From Sternotherus odoratus (Eukaryota > Chordata > Testudines > Kinosternidae): 64,000 bases of DNA. Positions 1 to 12,555 of this stretch are shown piece after piece; position 1 is the first letter of the stretch, and each line of letters opens with the position of its first letter. The notes under the pieces are model-generated. The model saw only the letters and a program-made list of their open reading frames with translations. It had not been told where the DNA came from and made no database searches. A program made the position numbers and the translations under genes. The DNA lies in NCBI GenBank assembly GCA_032164245.1, contig JAVMKO010000003.1, positions 94,363,890 through 94,427,889 on the forward strand, in the 5' to 3' direction.

Positions 1-14
1 GTAGTCTTTTAAAT

Positions 15-418
15 CACTGGCTCTCAGCCTTTCGAGACTACTCTCTCTCTTTCAGGAGTCTGATTTGTCTTGCCTACCCCCCCAAGTTTCACCTCACTTA
101 AAAACTACTTACAAAATCAGACATAAAAATAAGGTGTCTCAGCACACCATTATTGAAAAATTGCTTAGTTTCTAATTTTTACCATATAATTATAAATTTG
201 ATCGGAATATAAATATTGTACTCACATTTCTGTGCATAGTATATAAAGCGGTATAAAGAAGTCATTATCGGTATGAAATTTTAGTTTGTGCTGACTTCGC
301 TGGTGCTTTTTATGTAGACTGTTGTAAAATTAGGTAAATATTTAGATGAGTTGATGTACCCCATGGAAGACTTCTGCATACCGCCAGAGGTACTCATATT
401 CCTATTTGAGAACCACTG
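15..418. mobile_element. Non-autonomous hAT element, 404 bp
   Basis: The ends are cactggctctcagcc and tttgagaaccactg, the usual hAT-type imperfect inverted termini of vertebrate hAT MITEs. The 8-bp word ttttaaat occurs directly outside both ends (7-14 and 419-426), a perfect target duplication of hAT length. No transposase coding. Confidence 0.85.
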
Positions 419-623
419 TTTTAAATTGCACAGAACGATGTGGTTTGCAGTGAAAACTACATATTAGAGCAGGAATAGTCAGTTATTTTATGGGAAGGTC
501 CAAATTTCTTGGGACAAGGTACAGTCAAGGTCCAGACTCCAGAGAAATAAATAAATAATAATGATAAGTAAATACAAAGATTTTGGGGTTCAGTCAAATG
601 TTCTGGTGTACAGATTTGGCCGG

Positions 624-705
624 TTTGTTTACCTGCTGCATCCGCAGGTTCGGCCGATCAAGGAGCCACGATTGGCCAAACCTGCGGATGCAGCAGGTAA
701 ACAAA
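624..705. repeat. 35-bp-arm hairpin from a hAT-like element
   Basis: Left arm 624-658 and right arm 670-705 are inverted copies with only a few mismatches, around an 11-base loop. The arm sequence (tttgtttacctgctgc...) recurs in single copy in the elements at 4036 and 21309, so this is a rearranged, symmetrical member of that family. A terminus-like word gagttaagaaccactg sits just downstream. Confidence 0.7.
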
Positions 706-2497
706 TGGTCCTGGCAGTGCACCAGAGTTAAGAACCACTGTATTAGAGCCTGGAGGCTGTTGTCGTCTCCTGTTGTATGGGAAAGGTATGGGTTTATTTA
801 GTGAAATAATTTGATACTTTTTAAATACAAGTAACAGTTAACTTTGGTTGATAATAGAATGTGTACACAGAGGTCTTCCAGGGGGTACATGAGCTCATCT
901 ATATATTTGCCTTATTTTGGAAAGGTTGGGACAACTGAGTTAGAGAATATGGGGGAAAATAATTAGAAATGGTCAAACAAAATGCATCTGATCTATAAGA
1001 ATATTACCCATTACATAATCTAATAAACCTCAAGTGGAGGAAATAGTATTTTGACGGTTGGGGTTCGGGAGAAATTTAAATCAGACACTAGAAATTGATT
1101 TCCAACTCAATGTTTAGTCAGACTATGTATGTGTTGTAGGATGGGAAAAAGAGCATTGTTGCCATAAGAACAGCGTCATGTAAGAACACATTGATTTGGA
1201 ATCTCTGCTCAAACACCCTTGGGACATCCGAGCAGAAGTTTTCAGTTTCGTATTGAAAAACATAGAAGCTCTACACGGCCACTCAAATGATTACTGAAAT
1301 ATGGAGACTTGCTTCTGTCTATAGTCATGAAGATTTAAATTGAGAACTCTTTTAGAAAAGAAAAGCATGGGACTCATCTGGGTTCTAAATTTAAAACCTT
1401 TGATGTAAAAGGGAATTTTGGGTGGACAAGAAATGAAGGATCAAGTCACAACATATTGGTATTGGAGGTTGCTCAGTGATTTTTTTCCTGTTACATTTTA
1501 AACTATGCTTTTATAATTGAGTGTCAGGCAACACTGATAAGGACATTTAAAAAATGTATTAACCAAAGCCCTGAACCTCGGAATGAACTATAGACGGGTG
1601 CAAAGCATTTTGCATGATTGGGGCCTCGAACATAACCAGTGTCAACATCTATGGCAATATCTGTTACTTCAGCCCTTCCTCCCCTCTGTAGAATTTGGTA
1701 CTGCTTTCCTGTGCCTAAAGATCATACACTTTATAAATGGGTTTAAAGACACTTTTGGGAGGACTAATAAGGAAAATTTAAAATACTTGAGCTTTGAATC
1801 TGTAAGCAGTGCTGCATTACTTTCAACACCTTACTCCTTAATATTTTGGTACTATACTAGTTACATTTATTATATTTCACATTTTTAAGAGTACATTTAA
1901 AAAGTGCATTTTGTTTATGTTTATATTTTAAGGTCACCTACCACAATGACTGGAAAATACATAAATGTGTTTCTATTTTGGTCATATTGACTTAAAATAG
2001 AGGCAAATTGGCAGCGGATGCAGTGGGCTAAATTTGTAGAAGGATCTCAGAAATGCTTTCATTCACTTCTGCAGTTTGGATTCAGTTAATAACTTTACAT
2101 TGGTTTATGTAACTTACTGGTTAAATTCAGGTGACAACTCAGAAATAGCATATAAACAAATGTAAAATATTAGGTCCAGTGATCTAATACTTTTTAGTTG
2201 TGTGGTGGTGTTTTTTTTCTTTTTCTCACAAAGGAGGGAGTTGTATTTGGGTCTCAAATCAAAACCAGAATGAAAAGTGGCTGTGCAAGCTAATAGTTTA
2301 ACTTGACTTCACATGAATGGAAGGTCAATATATACAGTGGATAAGGTCTTGAATTGCATGTATCTGGTTTTTCAATCAGCATTGAAGTGGTTATCAATGA
2401 CATTTGATTAAAGAGAAACTTTTCTTTGGGTTTCTTTTGTTGGCCCTTTTGTTTGTTTTTAAGGGTGAAGGCATTTTTCTGCAAACATTTCCTAGTG

Positions 2498-2792
2498 CTG
2501 CGGTTCTCAAACTTTTGTCTTCCGCGACCCATTTTTCCCATCCTGAGTCCTGTTGCGGCCCGGGAGTATGTCCGCCGAAATGCCGCCAAATTGAACTCTT
2601 CCGGTTTCGGCGGCATTTCGGTGGATGCGCAGCGTTCCTGTCTGTTCGCCAAAATGCAACTGACACCAGAAGCTTTCACTTTAGCGGCTTTTCGGCAGAT
2701 ACAATCCTGCGCTTGGAGCTGCCACCGAATGCGTCGGCGGCTCACAACCCCCCTGGAATCGCCTCACGACCCCCAGTTTGAGAACCACTGTG
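2498..2792. mobile_element. Non-autonomous hAT element, 295 bp
   Basis: The inverted ends are gcggttctcaaac and gtttgagaaccactg. The 8-bp direct repeat tcctagtg flanks it (2490-2497 and 2793-2800). The interior contains inverted words such as ccgaaatgccgcc / ggcggcatttcgg, giving overlapping open frames on both strands that are not genes. Confidence 0.85.
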
Positions 2793-4035
2793 TCCTAGTG
2801 GGAGTAATTCCTACTATTGTGAGTAGTTGGATTATAGTTAGATGGTCTACTTATGATAGTAAGTGCACCATCTAGTAGTAAGTGTTAGCAGGCTCTAAAA
2901 TCCTAAATCTTCATTAGAATAGATGTGTAGATTTAAATGAAGAGTACGCTTTTTGTATCACAGTTATTTGAAACAACTTTGCAAAATCCTAGAAGTTTAC
3001 TAATTTACATAAAATCATGCTCATCCACCACTGAATATGATAAAATAGCTAATGAGATTTTTTACTTTCTAAACAAAGTTAATTTTCATAGTTTATGTCA
3101 ATGGAAAAATAACATTTTGCACAGCTGGTTTAAAATTAGTTTGCCTTTCTCTTGCTGAGTTTCATATTTTTAATAATCTATGTCCTCTATCTCATTTGAC
3201 ATCACTACCACTTAAAGGATTGTTCGCCTTTGGATGTCAGTTGTGGCGCTGATGTTTCTTCTGGGACACAAAAATCTCAGAGCCAGAACTTTTGGAAGAA
3301 AAAAAGCTTTTAGTTTATTTTTTAAATATTGTCATTTATCATTTAAATTCTAGGAAAGTATTTTGTTAGTGGAGATTTGAGATGTACTTGAGGCAAGCAC
3401 ATATACAATGTTCCTGCACCAAAAGGGATAATAATCAGAAGCTGATTTATAAATGTATATAAAAATATTATTTCAGTTCAGCTTGAAAGGGATTCCATCA
3501 ACTGAAATCCTAGTCACTCTCCAACTATTAGTGGAAAGTAGTTTCAGGTACTACACTTGTTCCTGAATTTTTCTTCCATTTTTGTGCATTTACAATAACA
3601 TACTCCTACTTTTAAAATGTTTTTATTGTTGAGTTTAAAAAAAATCTAAAGGAATGTTGGGGAGCAGATGGGGAACTGACTAAGGAAGCATGTGGTTAAT
3701 TTTTCCCAAGTTAATAGTCCTAGTAAGTCAGTAGGACTAACATGAATAAACCTCTGAATGTGTGTCTGTATTTGCAGGATTGGGGTCTAACTTGCATAGA
3801 AAAATGAAAATGGGTATTTACAAATTACTGTTAAATGAGAATATAAATAAACTGGAACAGTGTTAATTTATTTTCTGTTTTTTCGGTAATACCTTAAGTA
3901 TTACTTGTAAAAATAATTTCAGACAGAAGTATGATTGTTTTAAAATGTTGTGTCCCATTAAACATCAGTTAACTTGAAAGCCTATATCCGCAAAACCCTA
4001 AAGACTGTACTGCCCCACTCTGCTTTATTCTACAA

Positions 4036-4195
4036 CAGGGATCGGCAACCTTGGCATGTGGCACCGCAGGGTAAGCACCCTTAGTGGGCCCCGTCAGTTT
4101 ACTTGTCAGTTCGCAGATTGCGGTTCCCACTGTCCGCGCTTCGCCATCCCAGTCCAATGGGAGCTGCGGGAAGCAGCGGCCAGATCCCCGTTCTA
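4036..4195 (+). mobile_element. hAT-like element head, truncated
   Basis: It begins cagggatcggcaacc, a typical hAT terminus, followed by a GC-rich body with aatgggagctgcgggaag. The right end is not found. The same family occurs at 21309-21475. Confidence 0.65.
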
Positions 4196-4989
4196 CAACT
4201 AAGCCTAGAATCTGTGTACTTAACATTTGTAAACATCTCTAACTTAGGGTATACACACAGAAACATAGCTATGGCTTTATTTCTTTCTACTCCCTTTTTA
4301 AAAATCTCACTCTCCATACACGCTTTCTTTTGTTGGCTTGTTTGTTTTTCTTGATATTAAAAATAATCCCCAAAGCTTGTCTTGTTTAATGTGGGGAAAA
4401 CCATTAAAAGTTGCTTGTCCTTTCTCAGGACACTTAAAAATAAGGCGCTAAGTAATTTAAATTTTCAAGTCCTCACCCTGCTCCTTCAGGATGGTTGTAA
4501 TATTGAAATTGTGTAAAAGGGTAACTGTAGCAAAACCGAAAACTATTTGATGTTGAATGTTTGATGTTTTGGAAAATTAATTCTAAAAACATCTTGTCCT
4601 TTTTGATAATTGGCCTTCCACTTGTTGCACCAGCAATTTGTGCAATGGTTAACTTCTAATCGTAAAGTGTGGCTGTTTGTGTCACTTGGTCTGCTATCAT
4701 ATTGTACTGCTTATTGGAGGAGTTAGTTGAAAAGTACACTTAACTTAAAAATTACACTTGTTTGAATTGTTTTAAGTACTGTTACTACAAGTAACACCTG
4801 AGATTACTAAAGAAGTGTTATTTTTCATTTGTCAATCCTTTATCACTATTTTCCCCTGTTTTGTGTGGTGCTTTTCCCCCCCGTACAGCCAAAGGGGAGA
4901 AAAATAGGAAACCATCATTTATTTTGCATTAATCTCTTGGTTTGCATAATTTTGTTTGCATTAATCTATTAACTGTGATTGACAGCCCT

Positions 4990-5766
4990 AATATAGGAAG
5001 AAAGTCTTTAGCCTGTTCCTACAGAATAAGGGGACTATATCCTAGAAAACAGTAACTGAAAAGGATTTAGGAGTTTGGTGAGAAAGTAACTCATTTTGAG
5101 CATGTACTGAACATGAGCTCCTGGTGCAGTGGTGTGTCAAAAAAGGTTTGGTGAAAGCCATTGGATGTATAATAAGCGGAGTAAGGAGATTATTTTCCCG
5201 CTATATATGACATCGGTGAGACTGATAGTAGAATACTATATACATAGTTCTCATGTCTACATTTTAAAATTTATGTTGAAAAATTGGAGAGGATGCAGAA
5301 AAGAGCCATGAAAAGTATTTGAGGGCTGGGATCAATGCCTTACAGCGAGAGACTTAAAGAGCTTAATCATTAGTTTATCAAAAAAAGAAGATTGGGCGAT
5401 GATTTGATTACAATATGTACCTTCATGGGGCAAAAATATTGGTTACTAATGTGGTCTGAAATCTAACAGAGAAAGGTATGACAAAAGCCAATGGCTGCAA
5501 ATTGAAGCCAAGCAAATTCTGATTAGAAATCAGTCATTCATTTTCAACAGGGAGTTTGATTAACCATTGAACCAAACTAACAAGGAAATAATGTATTCTG
5601 TGCCTTTTTGGAAGATATTCTTTAGCCAAACACAAGTTATTGAGCTCAATACAGAAGTAACTGGGTAAAAATCTGTGGCCTGTAAGAAATAGGAGGTCAG
5701 ATTAGATTATCTAAAAAGTTAGATCTAGTGGTCCTTCCTTTCTGGCTTTAAAAATCTATGAATCAT
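4990..5766 (+). mobile_element. CR1-type LINE, 3' end
   Basis: The sequence follows the last coding part and tail of a CR1-like LINE. Around 5140-5200 a frame reads KAIGCIISGVRRLFSRY, matching the usual ...GCIK/ISG... region. A ttggagaggatgcagaaaag segment follows, and the end is ggaggtcagattagat...ggctttaaaaatctatgaa, the diagnostic CR1 tail. Many stops and indels; dead copy. Confidence 0.75.
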
Positions 5767-6659
5767 TAAAATAGATTATTTAAATTGCCTTGACTTTGAT
5801 CAGATCACCCTGAACTGTCCTCGTGCAGTTAATATGAACAAGCAATCACTGAGTTGCACATTCAGATAAAAAATCCACACTCTTTCGAGCTGTGTGAACT
5901 AGAATTCATGCTACTTTAAAAAAAAATACTGCATTTGAAATACATGGTCAAAAAGATCCAGTGGGAAGCTGCCAAACCACCTTGATCTCTTTCCTTGCTT
6001 CCTGAAAGGTTGGAGAGTGGCTTACAAACTCTACATTAGAGATTCCAAAACTTTTCTTATTTCTTTCCACTTTCCAGATCTTCATCTGTCTGCGTGCCTC
6101 TCCCCTCCTCATAACTGATATGTTGTGTCTTGTTCTTAATGCTACCTGTCTTGAGCCATCTGTCCACATTTCACTGTATATGTACAGAAAAAGTTATAGT
6201 GAGACATATACAACTGAAAAAACAAAAACCCTTGACTGTTCTAAGCTCAGTTTGACTGAATAGTTGCTGGGCAACTGAACCTGTGCTATATGGTGATTTG
6301 GAGTTGAGGGCTATGTATGTCAGTGTCTCTGTGTATTTGTGTTCTCATTGATACGTCTTTAAGTAAATTAGCTGCTGTATTTTATATAACAAATTCCCAC
6401 AGATAATAATAACTTCCTATTATGAAAACGCAATAAATAAAATAATAAATCCACCATTACACAATTTATACCACATATCCCTGAGACGTATCTCATGTAC
6501 CACTGTTTGAGAACCTCTGCTCTATACCTTCTGTCCTCTTCCACGTCCCACATGCGCACACAGTTAAAATGTGGATTCTGATCTTACATTTAAAAAGGAA
6601 AGTATTAAATAAGGGAAAAGTAGGGGTGGGCTGAAATGTAAGGACTATATATACTGAAA

Positions 6660-6955
6660 ACATGGCTACACTTGAAACTTTAAAGCGCTGTTGCAGGAAC
6701 TCTCCTGCGGCAGCGCTTTGAAATGCGAGGGTGGTTGCATGTAAGTGCAGGGAGAGAGCTCTCCCAATGCTCCTGGTAATCCACCTCCACGAGGGGTTTA
6801 GTTCCAAGTGCTGGGAACGCGACTCCCAACGATCAGAGCCTGTCCACACTAGCACTTTAAAGCACTCAGACTTGCTGCGCTCATTGAGGTGATTTTTCAC
6901 CCCTCTGAGCCAGCAAGTTAGAGTGCTATAAAATGTCAGTGTTGATAGGCCTTGG
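6660..6955. mobile_element. Short DNA-transposon-like repeat (MITE), unclassified
   Basis: It opens ggctacacttgaaactttaaagcgc and has internal inverted words (actttaaagc at 6677 and again at 6855). The style matches the element at 41492-42141, but no clean target duplication is visible. Confidence 0.4.
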
Positions 6956-7343
6956 GACATGTTTGTCAGTTTTTCAATGCATATACTTTCAGGTGAAGTT
7001 AAATTCACAGCTAAAAAGGAAAATACCTACTTAATATTCAGTATATAGTATTTGATACGGATTTTATATCAAATTATGAACATAATTTGCTGTGTTTACG
7101 AAAGCTTTTTCATTGAGGGTTACATATCTGCTGTGTCTGATGGCAACTGTTGGGAGGATAGAAACACCAAAGAAGTGATTTTCATCTGTTCGTATAAATG
7201 GGTATGATTTTTCCAGTAATGTTGAAATATGGAAGAAATTAATCCTTTTAGCGGTCTATGTGGGATAATCTACCCCACACATGAGGTTTCATCCTTAAGC
7301 CCTGAAGCATATCCCTTCCAAATTTTTTGTTCCTCTTAACTGT

Positions 7344-7599
7344 GGGCTTGTCTTCACTGGGGGGGGGGGGGGGAAGAGGGGAATCGACTGAAGATACGCA
7401 ACTTCAGCTTTTTGAATCACGTAGCTGAAGTTGCTGTATCTTCAGCCGACTTCCGTCCTTATGGCAGCGGCAGGCGGTGGCGCGCTCCCCCGTCGACTCC
7501 GGCTTGCACCTCTCGGCGAGCTGGAGTTCCGGAGTCGACGGGGGCGCCGCGGGTGATCGATTGCTACCCGCTGATCCGGCGGATAGTGAAGACAAGCCC
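7344..7599. mobile_element. PIF/Harbinger-like MITE, copy 1
   Basis: The inverted termini are gggcttgtcttcact and agtgaagacaagccc. Flanking trinucleotides are tgt and tat, an imperfect 3-bp duplication. Internal repeats of gtcgactcc and gatcga words. A 14-G run near the left end is probably unstable. Confidence 0.65.
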
Positions 7600-7963
7600 T
7601 ATAACTTTGAGTATTCTTGTTTTCCATATAAATAACTAATCCTTTTTTGAATTTTTCTAAATTCGTTGTATTAATGACTTGCTGTGGCGGTGAGTTCTTT
7701 AGCCTAATTACGCATTGTGTGAATTCTTTTTATTCGTTTGAATTTGAATTTTCAGTGACTGAAACTATTATTTCTCATCTTCAAGTATACCACTCAAACT
7801 ACGTCTATTGTCATATGTCCAAATAAATGCATTAAAGAATGTAAGGGCTGAGGCATGGGTATCCTGGCCTAGGGTTTAGTGTCAGGTGGAGGTTGAGGTT
7901 CTAGAGCCAATTACCAAGAATCCAGCTGGGATGATGATATATGGTTGGAGGGGTTCCCATTAT

Positions 7964-8180
7964 GGGCTTGTCTTCACTAAAGCCGGGAGGGATCGATCGC
8001 CAGTGGTGCCCCCGTCGACTCCAGAACTCCAGCTCGCCAAAAGGCACAAGCTGGAGTCAACGGGGGAGTGCGCTGCCGCTGCCGTGAGGATGGCAGATAA
8101 GTCGGCTGTAGATATGCTGAATTCAGCTACGTTAATTTGCGTATCTACAGCCAATCTCCCCCCCCAATGAAGACCAGCCC
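7964..8180. mobile_element. PIF/Harbinger-like MITE, copy 2
   Basis: The termini are gggcttgtcttcact and atgaagaccagccc. The 3-bp duplication tat lies on both sides (7961-7963 and 8181-8183). Same family as 7344-7599, only 365 bp away. Confidence 0.7.
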
Positions 8181-8569
8181 TATGTTACTCCTTCTTCATG
8201 TTCCACTTTGAGTCCTACTTGGTGTTGTGCTCATTGCTTGCCTGTGCTGCTGCTCTTAGCTTTCTCGAGAAACGCTAAAGTAAAATCGACCCAATTCTTG
8301 TCAGTTTTGTGGAAGCCACAAAAACTGAAAAGTTTTTCATCGTGACATCTAAAAAACTTGAGTCAAAATGGATAGGCCAACATTTTCACAAGTAGCCTCT
8401 ATTTAGAATTCTCTGTTTTGACATGGAAAAGCTATGATTTTCATGACCTGTAAAGATCATTATATAGAAAAATACGATTTCTAAAATGGAAAATTCTTAT
8501 TTACTTATTAAGTAAAATACAACATAGAATAGGTAACAATTTATCTGTTATCAATAAAATTGAAGGTGG

Positions 8570-9030
8570 TTGACCAGAGTTATGGATGGATTTGATTTAA
8601 ATCTAATTGATTTAAATCATGATTTAATCATAGTGATTTAATCATGTATTTCTACATAAAAGTGCATTCTTGTTGGTCGTTACAACTTTAATACATATTC
8701 TTCACAACTCAGATAGAGGTAGGTTTCATATTTAGAAGGTGCACAGTATATATTTTTAAGTGATTTATTTTGAAAACTATTCAGTGTAGTTTTACAGCTA
8801 TATCAGAAAATGAATGATTGGTTATTTCATTTACCAAAAGTAACTGAAGCAGATATTTATGAAGTCTTTGGTAGGTGAACTATCTCCAATTCAACAGGTT
8901 AATCATTAATATTTGGACGATTTTTTTGCCATGCTGTATTAGGAGGAGAATATCACCAGACAAACATTTAAGTTGTTTTATTTAACTAAAACAACATTGT
9001 GTATTCTGAAATTACCATACTGGAGACTTG
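8570..9030. repeat. AT-rich dispersed repeat with gatttaaatc words
   Basis: Several near-palindromic words (gatttaaatc, aatcatgattt) cluster at 8585-8650. The same head recurs at 21120-21230, so this is a dispersed repeat, probably a DNA transposon relic. The right boundary is uncertain. Confidence 0.45.
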
Positions 9031-9449
9031 CCAAGAGTATTAGGACTGAATCTGCATCCAAGCAGGGCAGTTTGAGCAACATAACAGAGAACTGTGCTCT
9101 CTGAGTAGAACAGTTAGAGCAGCATTCCCAGTTTTGTATTGATGGCATAATATCCCTGTGTCACAGGGGTCAAACGCTCTGATGCCCTGTTAAAGACACC
9201 ACTTCTCCCTGCTTCCCTGCAGTGTGACTGGGTGAATGGGCCAGGACTCTCAGCAAGGAGCACAGCTGAAGACCCTAATGAGGGCAGGCTCAATGTAATC
9301 TACTAAACCAAGTGGGACCAACTGGAGGGAGGACTGGGAAGGAATATAAACCCAGGGAAGAGCTCAGGAAGGAAGGCTGGTCAGGCGGGAGGATAGGAGG
9401 GATCTAGCTCTGTCTCTGCTGGCTGACACAAGCCTCAAGGGGACTAGAG

Positions 9450-9775
9450 CAGCGGATCTCAAACTGTCCATCGCAACCCCCCGGAGTGTCAAGGGCCGAT
9501 TCCCGGGGGGGTCGCAAATTACCTGTGCCACTGAAATGGTGCCGAAGGTGATTGTTTCTGCTTTCGGCGGCATTTCGGTGGACATGCTGTGCATTTCAGA
9601 GAGTCCTCCGAAAAGCCGCCGAAGTGATTGTTTCTGGTTTCAGTGACTTTTTGGCGGACACTGTGACGTGCACAGCATGTCTGTCGAAATGCCGGCAAAA
9701 GCGGAAACAATCACTTCTGCGGCATTTCAGTGGACACACATGGGCTGCGGCAGGGCATGGTATTGCGGGGTTCCA
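9450..9775. mobile_element. hAT-like element with inverted interior
   Basis: It begins cagcggatctcaaact. The interior shares cggcggcatttcggtggaca with the element at 2498 and repeats it in inverted form near 9680. The right end and a duplication of gactagag are not visible, so the right edge is approximate. Confidence 0.5.
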
Positions 9776-12471
9776 CTGTATAACTAAGGTCACACTTGTT
9801 GCCAGTAACCATTTAGGAAGGCTGCTATGTAAGTTAGAACACCTCTGTAGTAAAGATTTTAATGACCGCTGGCTACATTATCCCTCCTTTATTTGAATAA
9901 TACTGGGCTGCTGTCTGCTGTGAAGTACTCCTAGGTGAATGGAATACAAAGCTGAGTTTTCAGTTCAAGGAATATTATAAGGAATATAACAGAACATATT
10001 GAAAAACACACAATTGTTACCTTAATTAAACTTGGTAAAATTGCGCAAAAAAAAAATAGTAGTATGTATCATGGGACTGTGTGCATCCCTTGTGCTGAAC
10101 TACGCAGAGAGGAAAATAATTTTCTTATTCCGGAAGACTTGTAAGCTGTTAGTACATTGGGGACATAATACACCAGTTGTTTAAATTATAGTCCATTATC
10201 AAAACAAAGGGTGTTTTAATGTGCAGTCTTAAACTTTATATAAATATTTTAGGAAAAATAATTCAAAATACTTTTCTCTTTATCTGGAAAGAATTGTGTT
10301 CAGGATTTTTGTTTTTTGTGTGGAACAGCTGGTGTTAATAACAGCTAAAACAGCATAACAAATGCAGCTGCAGATACATTTGTTGACAATGCACTCAACA
10401 GTTGCAAGAGAGATACAACTTTGAATTTGGCTGTTGGCATGAGAGAAGCCCCTTTCAGGTCACCTTTTCATTTTTCTGATGTTACATAATCTAACACAGA
10501 AAATATGAACTGTATCAAACACTTGTAATTGTATGAATTTATTACTTTAGTGGAATGAGTGTGGGGTTGGAAGGAGCCAAGGGAGATAAACTAGTAGGGT
10601 GGGATGGGCAAAAGTTGAGTGAGAATGGAAGGGGACAGGGAGAGGCATGAGGGAGACAGGGACACAAAGGTCTAACTGCTAGAGAGCACTCTCCCCTTTA
10701 GAACCTTGACTTGAATCGTCTCTAAATTCCTTTGCTGTCCAGTAAATGGCTATAAAACCTACCAGCAAAGGAGGTCTCTATTCTATTCCTTTCTAGCAGT
10801 AGGGCCACAAAGAGAGACTTCCTGTTATTACTCTTATTTTTCTTCGGTAGCTCAGGTGGGAGAGAACTTTGCTATGGGTCTAAAGATTCCAGTCCTTCTG
10901 ATGACCTCTATGGAGGAATCACTATGTCTCCACTTGATGAGATTTTTGTTTTTGAATTTTAAAGTTATTAAATACACTTAGGAAGTTACATCCAAAAGAA
11001 ATAAGAACTGATCATTCAATTGAAAACCACAATGCATATGTACAAGGGGGTCAAGTTAAGTTTGAACAGGCAACTTCGATGCAGACAATTCCTGGTTTTT
11101 GGGTGCTAGACTTTGCAACCTTAACGTTCTTTAAAATAGTTTTTTCATATAAAACATTGAGACGGACTGACTAACTGTAAATAGATGTGTAAATTGAAAG
11201 AAGAGCTGACATATTGTACATTGATTCTAGGTCACAGTTTAAGCCAGTTGTAAAGCATTGTGGCTTGCATTCTATTTCTGGCTTAGCTATGAGTATAAAA
11301 AACATCACAGTATCTGACTCTCTTACATCTGGTAGCACAGAAAGTATGGGAGAAAGAAGAAAAAATGAATGTAGAGACAGTTAACTATGACTAGGCTTTC
11401 ACAGCAAGTAATGGCCTTGGAGTATGGATGTCCAACTTGTGCAGGGGATAGGGATGAATTCTATTTTTATTTATGGTCCATCAGTCATGACTACAAAATT
11501 AGGATTACATACTGACCTGACCTCAGTCCACAGCAAATCTCTGATGAGCTCTGTTTTGTTGGACCACTACTGACAGTGGGATGTTTCTGTAAATACAGAG
11601 GATGGAATACAGTCTTCTTCTAGTTATTCAAGTTATTATTGAATTTAGTATCACTCAGGGAAGCATGATCCACTGTATACATCATTACCTGATTAAATTG
11701 CATAACTGCATGCTCAAATGAGGCATACAATTGCGTGCCTAAATTATTTGAAATTTAACTGTCATATTTTTAAGGGGCTGTAACTAGATACTTTACTCAC
11801 TGCTGGTGGCGTGTCCTGGCAGCTCTGGGGATTAGCTCTTTCAGCCTGATGTCCCCTTCTTGTGGTTACTCTCTTGCTCATCAGGGACTGTCTTGCCTTG
11901 TCTTCATGGTTTAGCCCTCCAGCCAAATCACAATATTCCTGCCCTTATGGTGTACTATAGCGTCGTCCTCAATGTCCCAGGTGGTCCTTCAGTTGTTTGT
12001 CCTAGCTGGGCCACTCCCTCCATGGGTAGAATGCATGGTCCCAAACAGCCTCCAAGTTCTCTGCTCAAATTGTGCCACTCAGTGGTTTGTAAGTGACCCC
12101 AGACCTGCCCTCTACTCAGGGTTCTGATCCAGGGCTCTGTATCCAGCAGCGAAGGTCTGGACAGCCACAAATCTTGCTGGCATTCCCCTGGACTAGTTTA
12201 TACTTTGCCTATCCCAGGCTCACATTCTCCATTCATCTAGCCAAACCCTGCACAGGTGAGCTTCCCTTGATTAGGGCTTTCCTCTCCGCCTAAATGCCTG
12301 CTCCTTCCCCCCCGCCGCAGCCTAATAGGTTATTTGACCCATCTGGTTTATATTAGCCCCTTCAGGATGAGTGTGGAATGCACACAGGCAAAAATTTTCA
12401 ACATTAACCTCCCATCGGGATAGGTGAAATCTTTCCTTTCTTACAAAGCTCTTGCCCTTTTTTTCCCCCAG

Positions 12472-12555
12472 TTGTACTCGCTAAATGAATACAAACCACC
12501 TATTTCTAAGGCTAAAATGACACAGATCACCAAGGCAGCAATCAAGGCTATAAAG
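12472..12555 (+). CDS. SCAF8: SCAF8 exon 2 (CID, first helices)
   Basis: 84 nt, phase 0 at both ends, 28 codons beginning LYSLNEYKPP and ending AAIKAIK. It forms the start of the CID, whose helices make the right-handed superhelix that holds the Pol II CTD. The acceptor follows a strong pyrimidine tract (tttttcccccag) and the donor is gtaagg. The first ten residues of the protein must come from an upstream exon that I do not find in 1-12471. Confidence 0.96.

Larger units (their letters stand above)
1..12471 (+). other. SCAF8: SCAF8 intron 1, 3' part
   Basis: No coding exon is found. Contents recognised: hAT elements at 15-418, 2498-2792 and from 9450; a hairpin at 624-705; a hAT head at 4036-4195; a CR1 tail at 4990-5766; MITEs near 6660-6955, 7344-7599 and 7964-8180; and an AT-rich repeat at 8570-9030 built on gatttaaatc words. 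The stretch 11800-12420 is GC-richer and looks like a dispersed repeat I cannot classify. The rest is unremarkable AT-rich intron. Confidence 0.85.

Noticed and set aside
2290..2875. Overlapping 90-151-codon open frames on both strands
   Set aside because: They cover the hAT at 2498-2792, whose internal inverted repeats leave both strands open.
1..12471. SCAF8 exon 1 or promoter
   Set aside because: No frame encoding the expected ten-residue start with a GT donor was found, and no CpG-rich promoter-like stretch; exon 1 should be upstream of the window.
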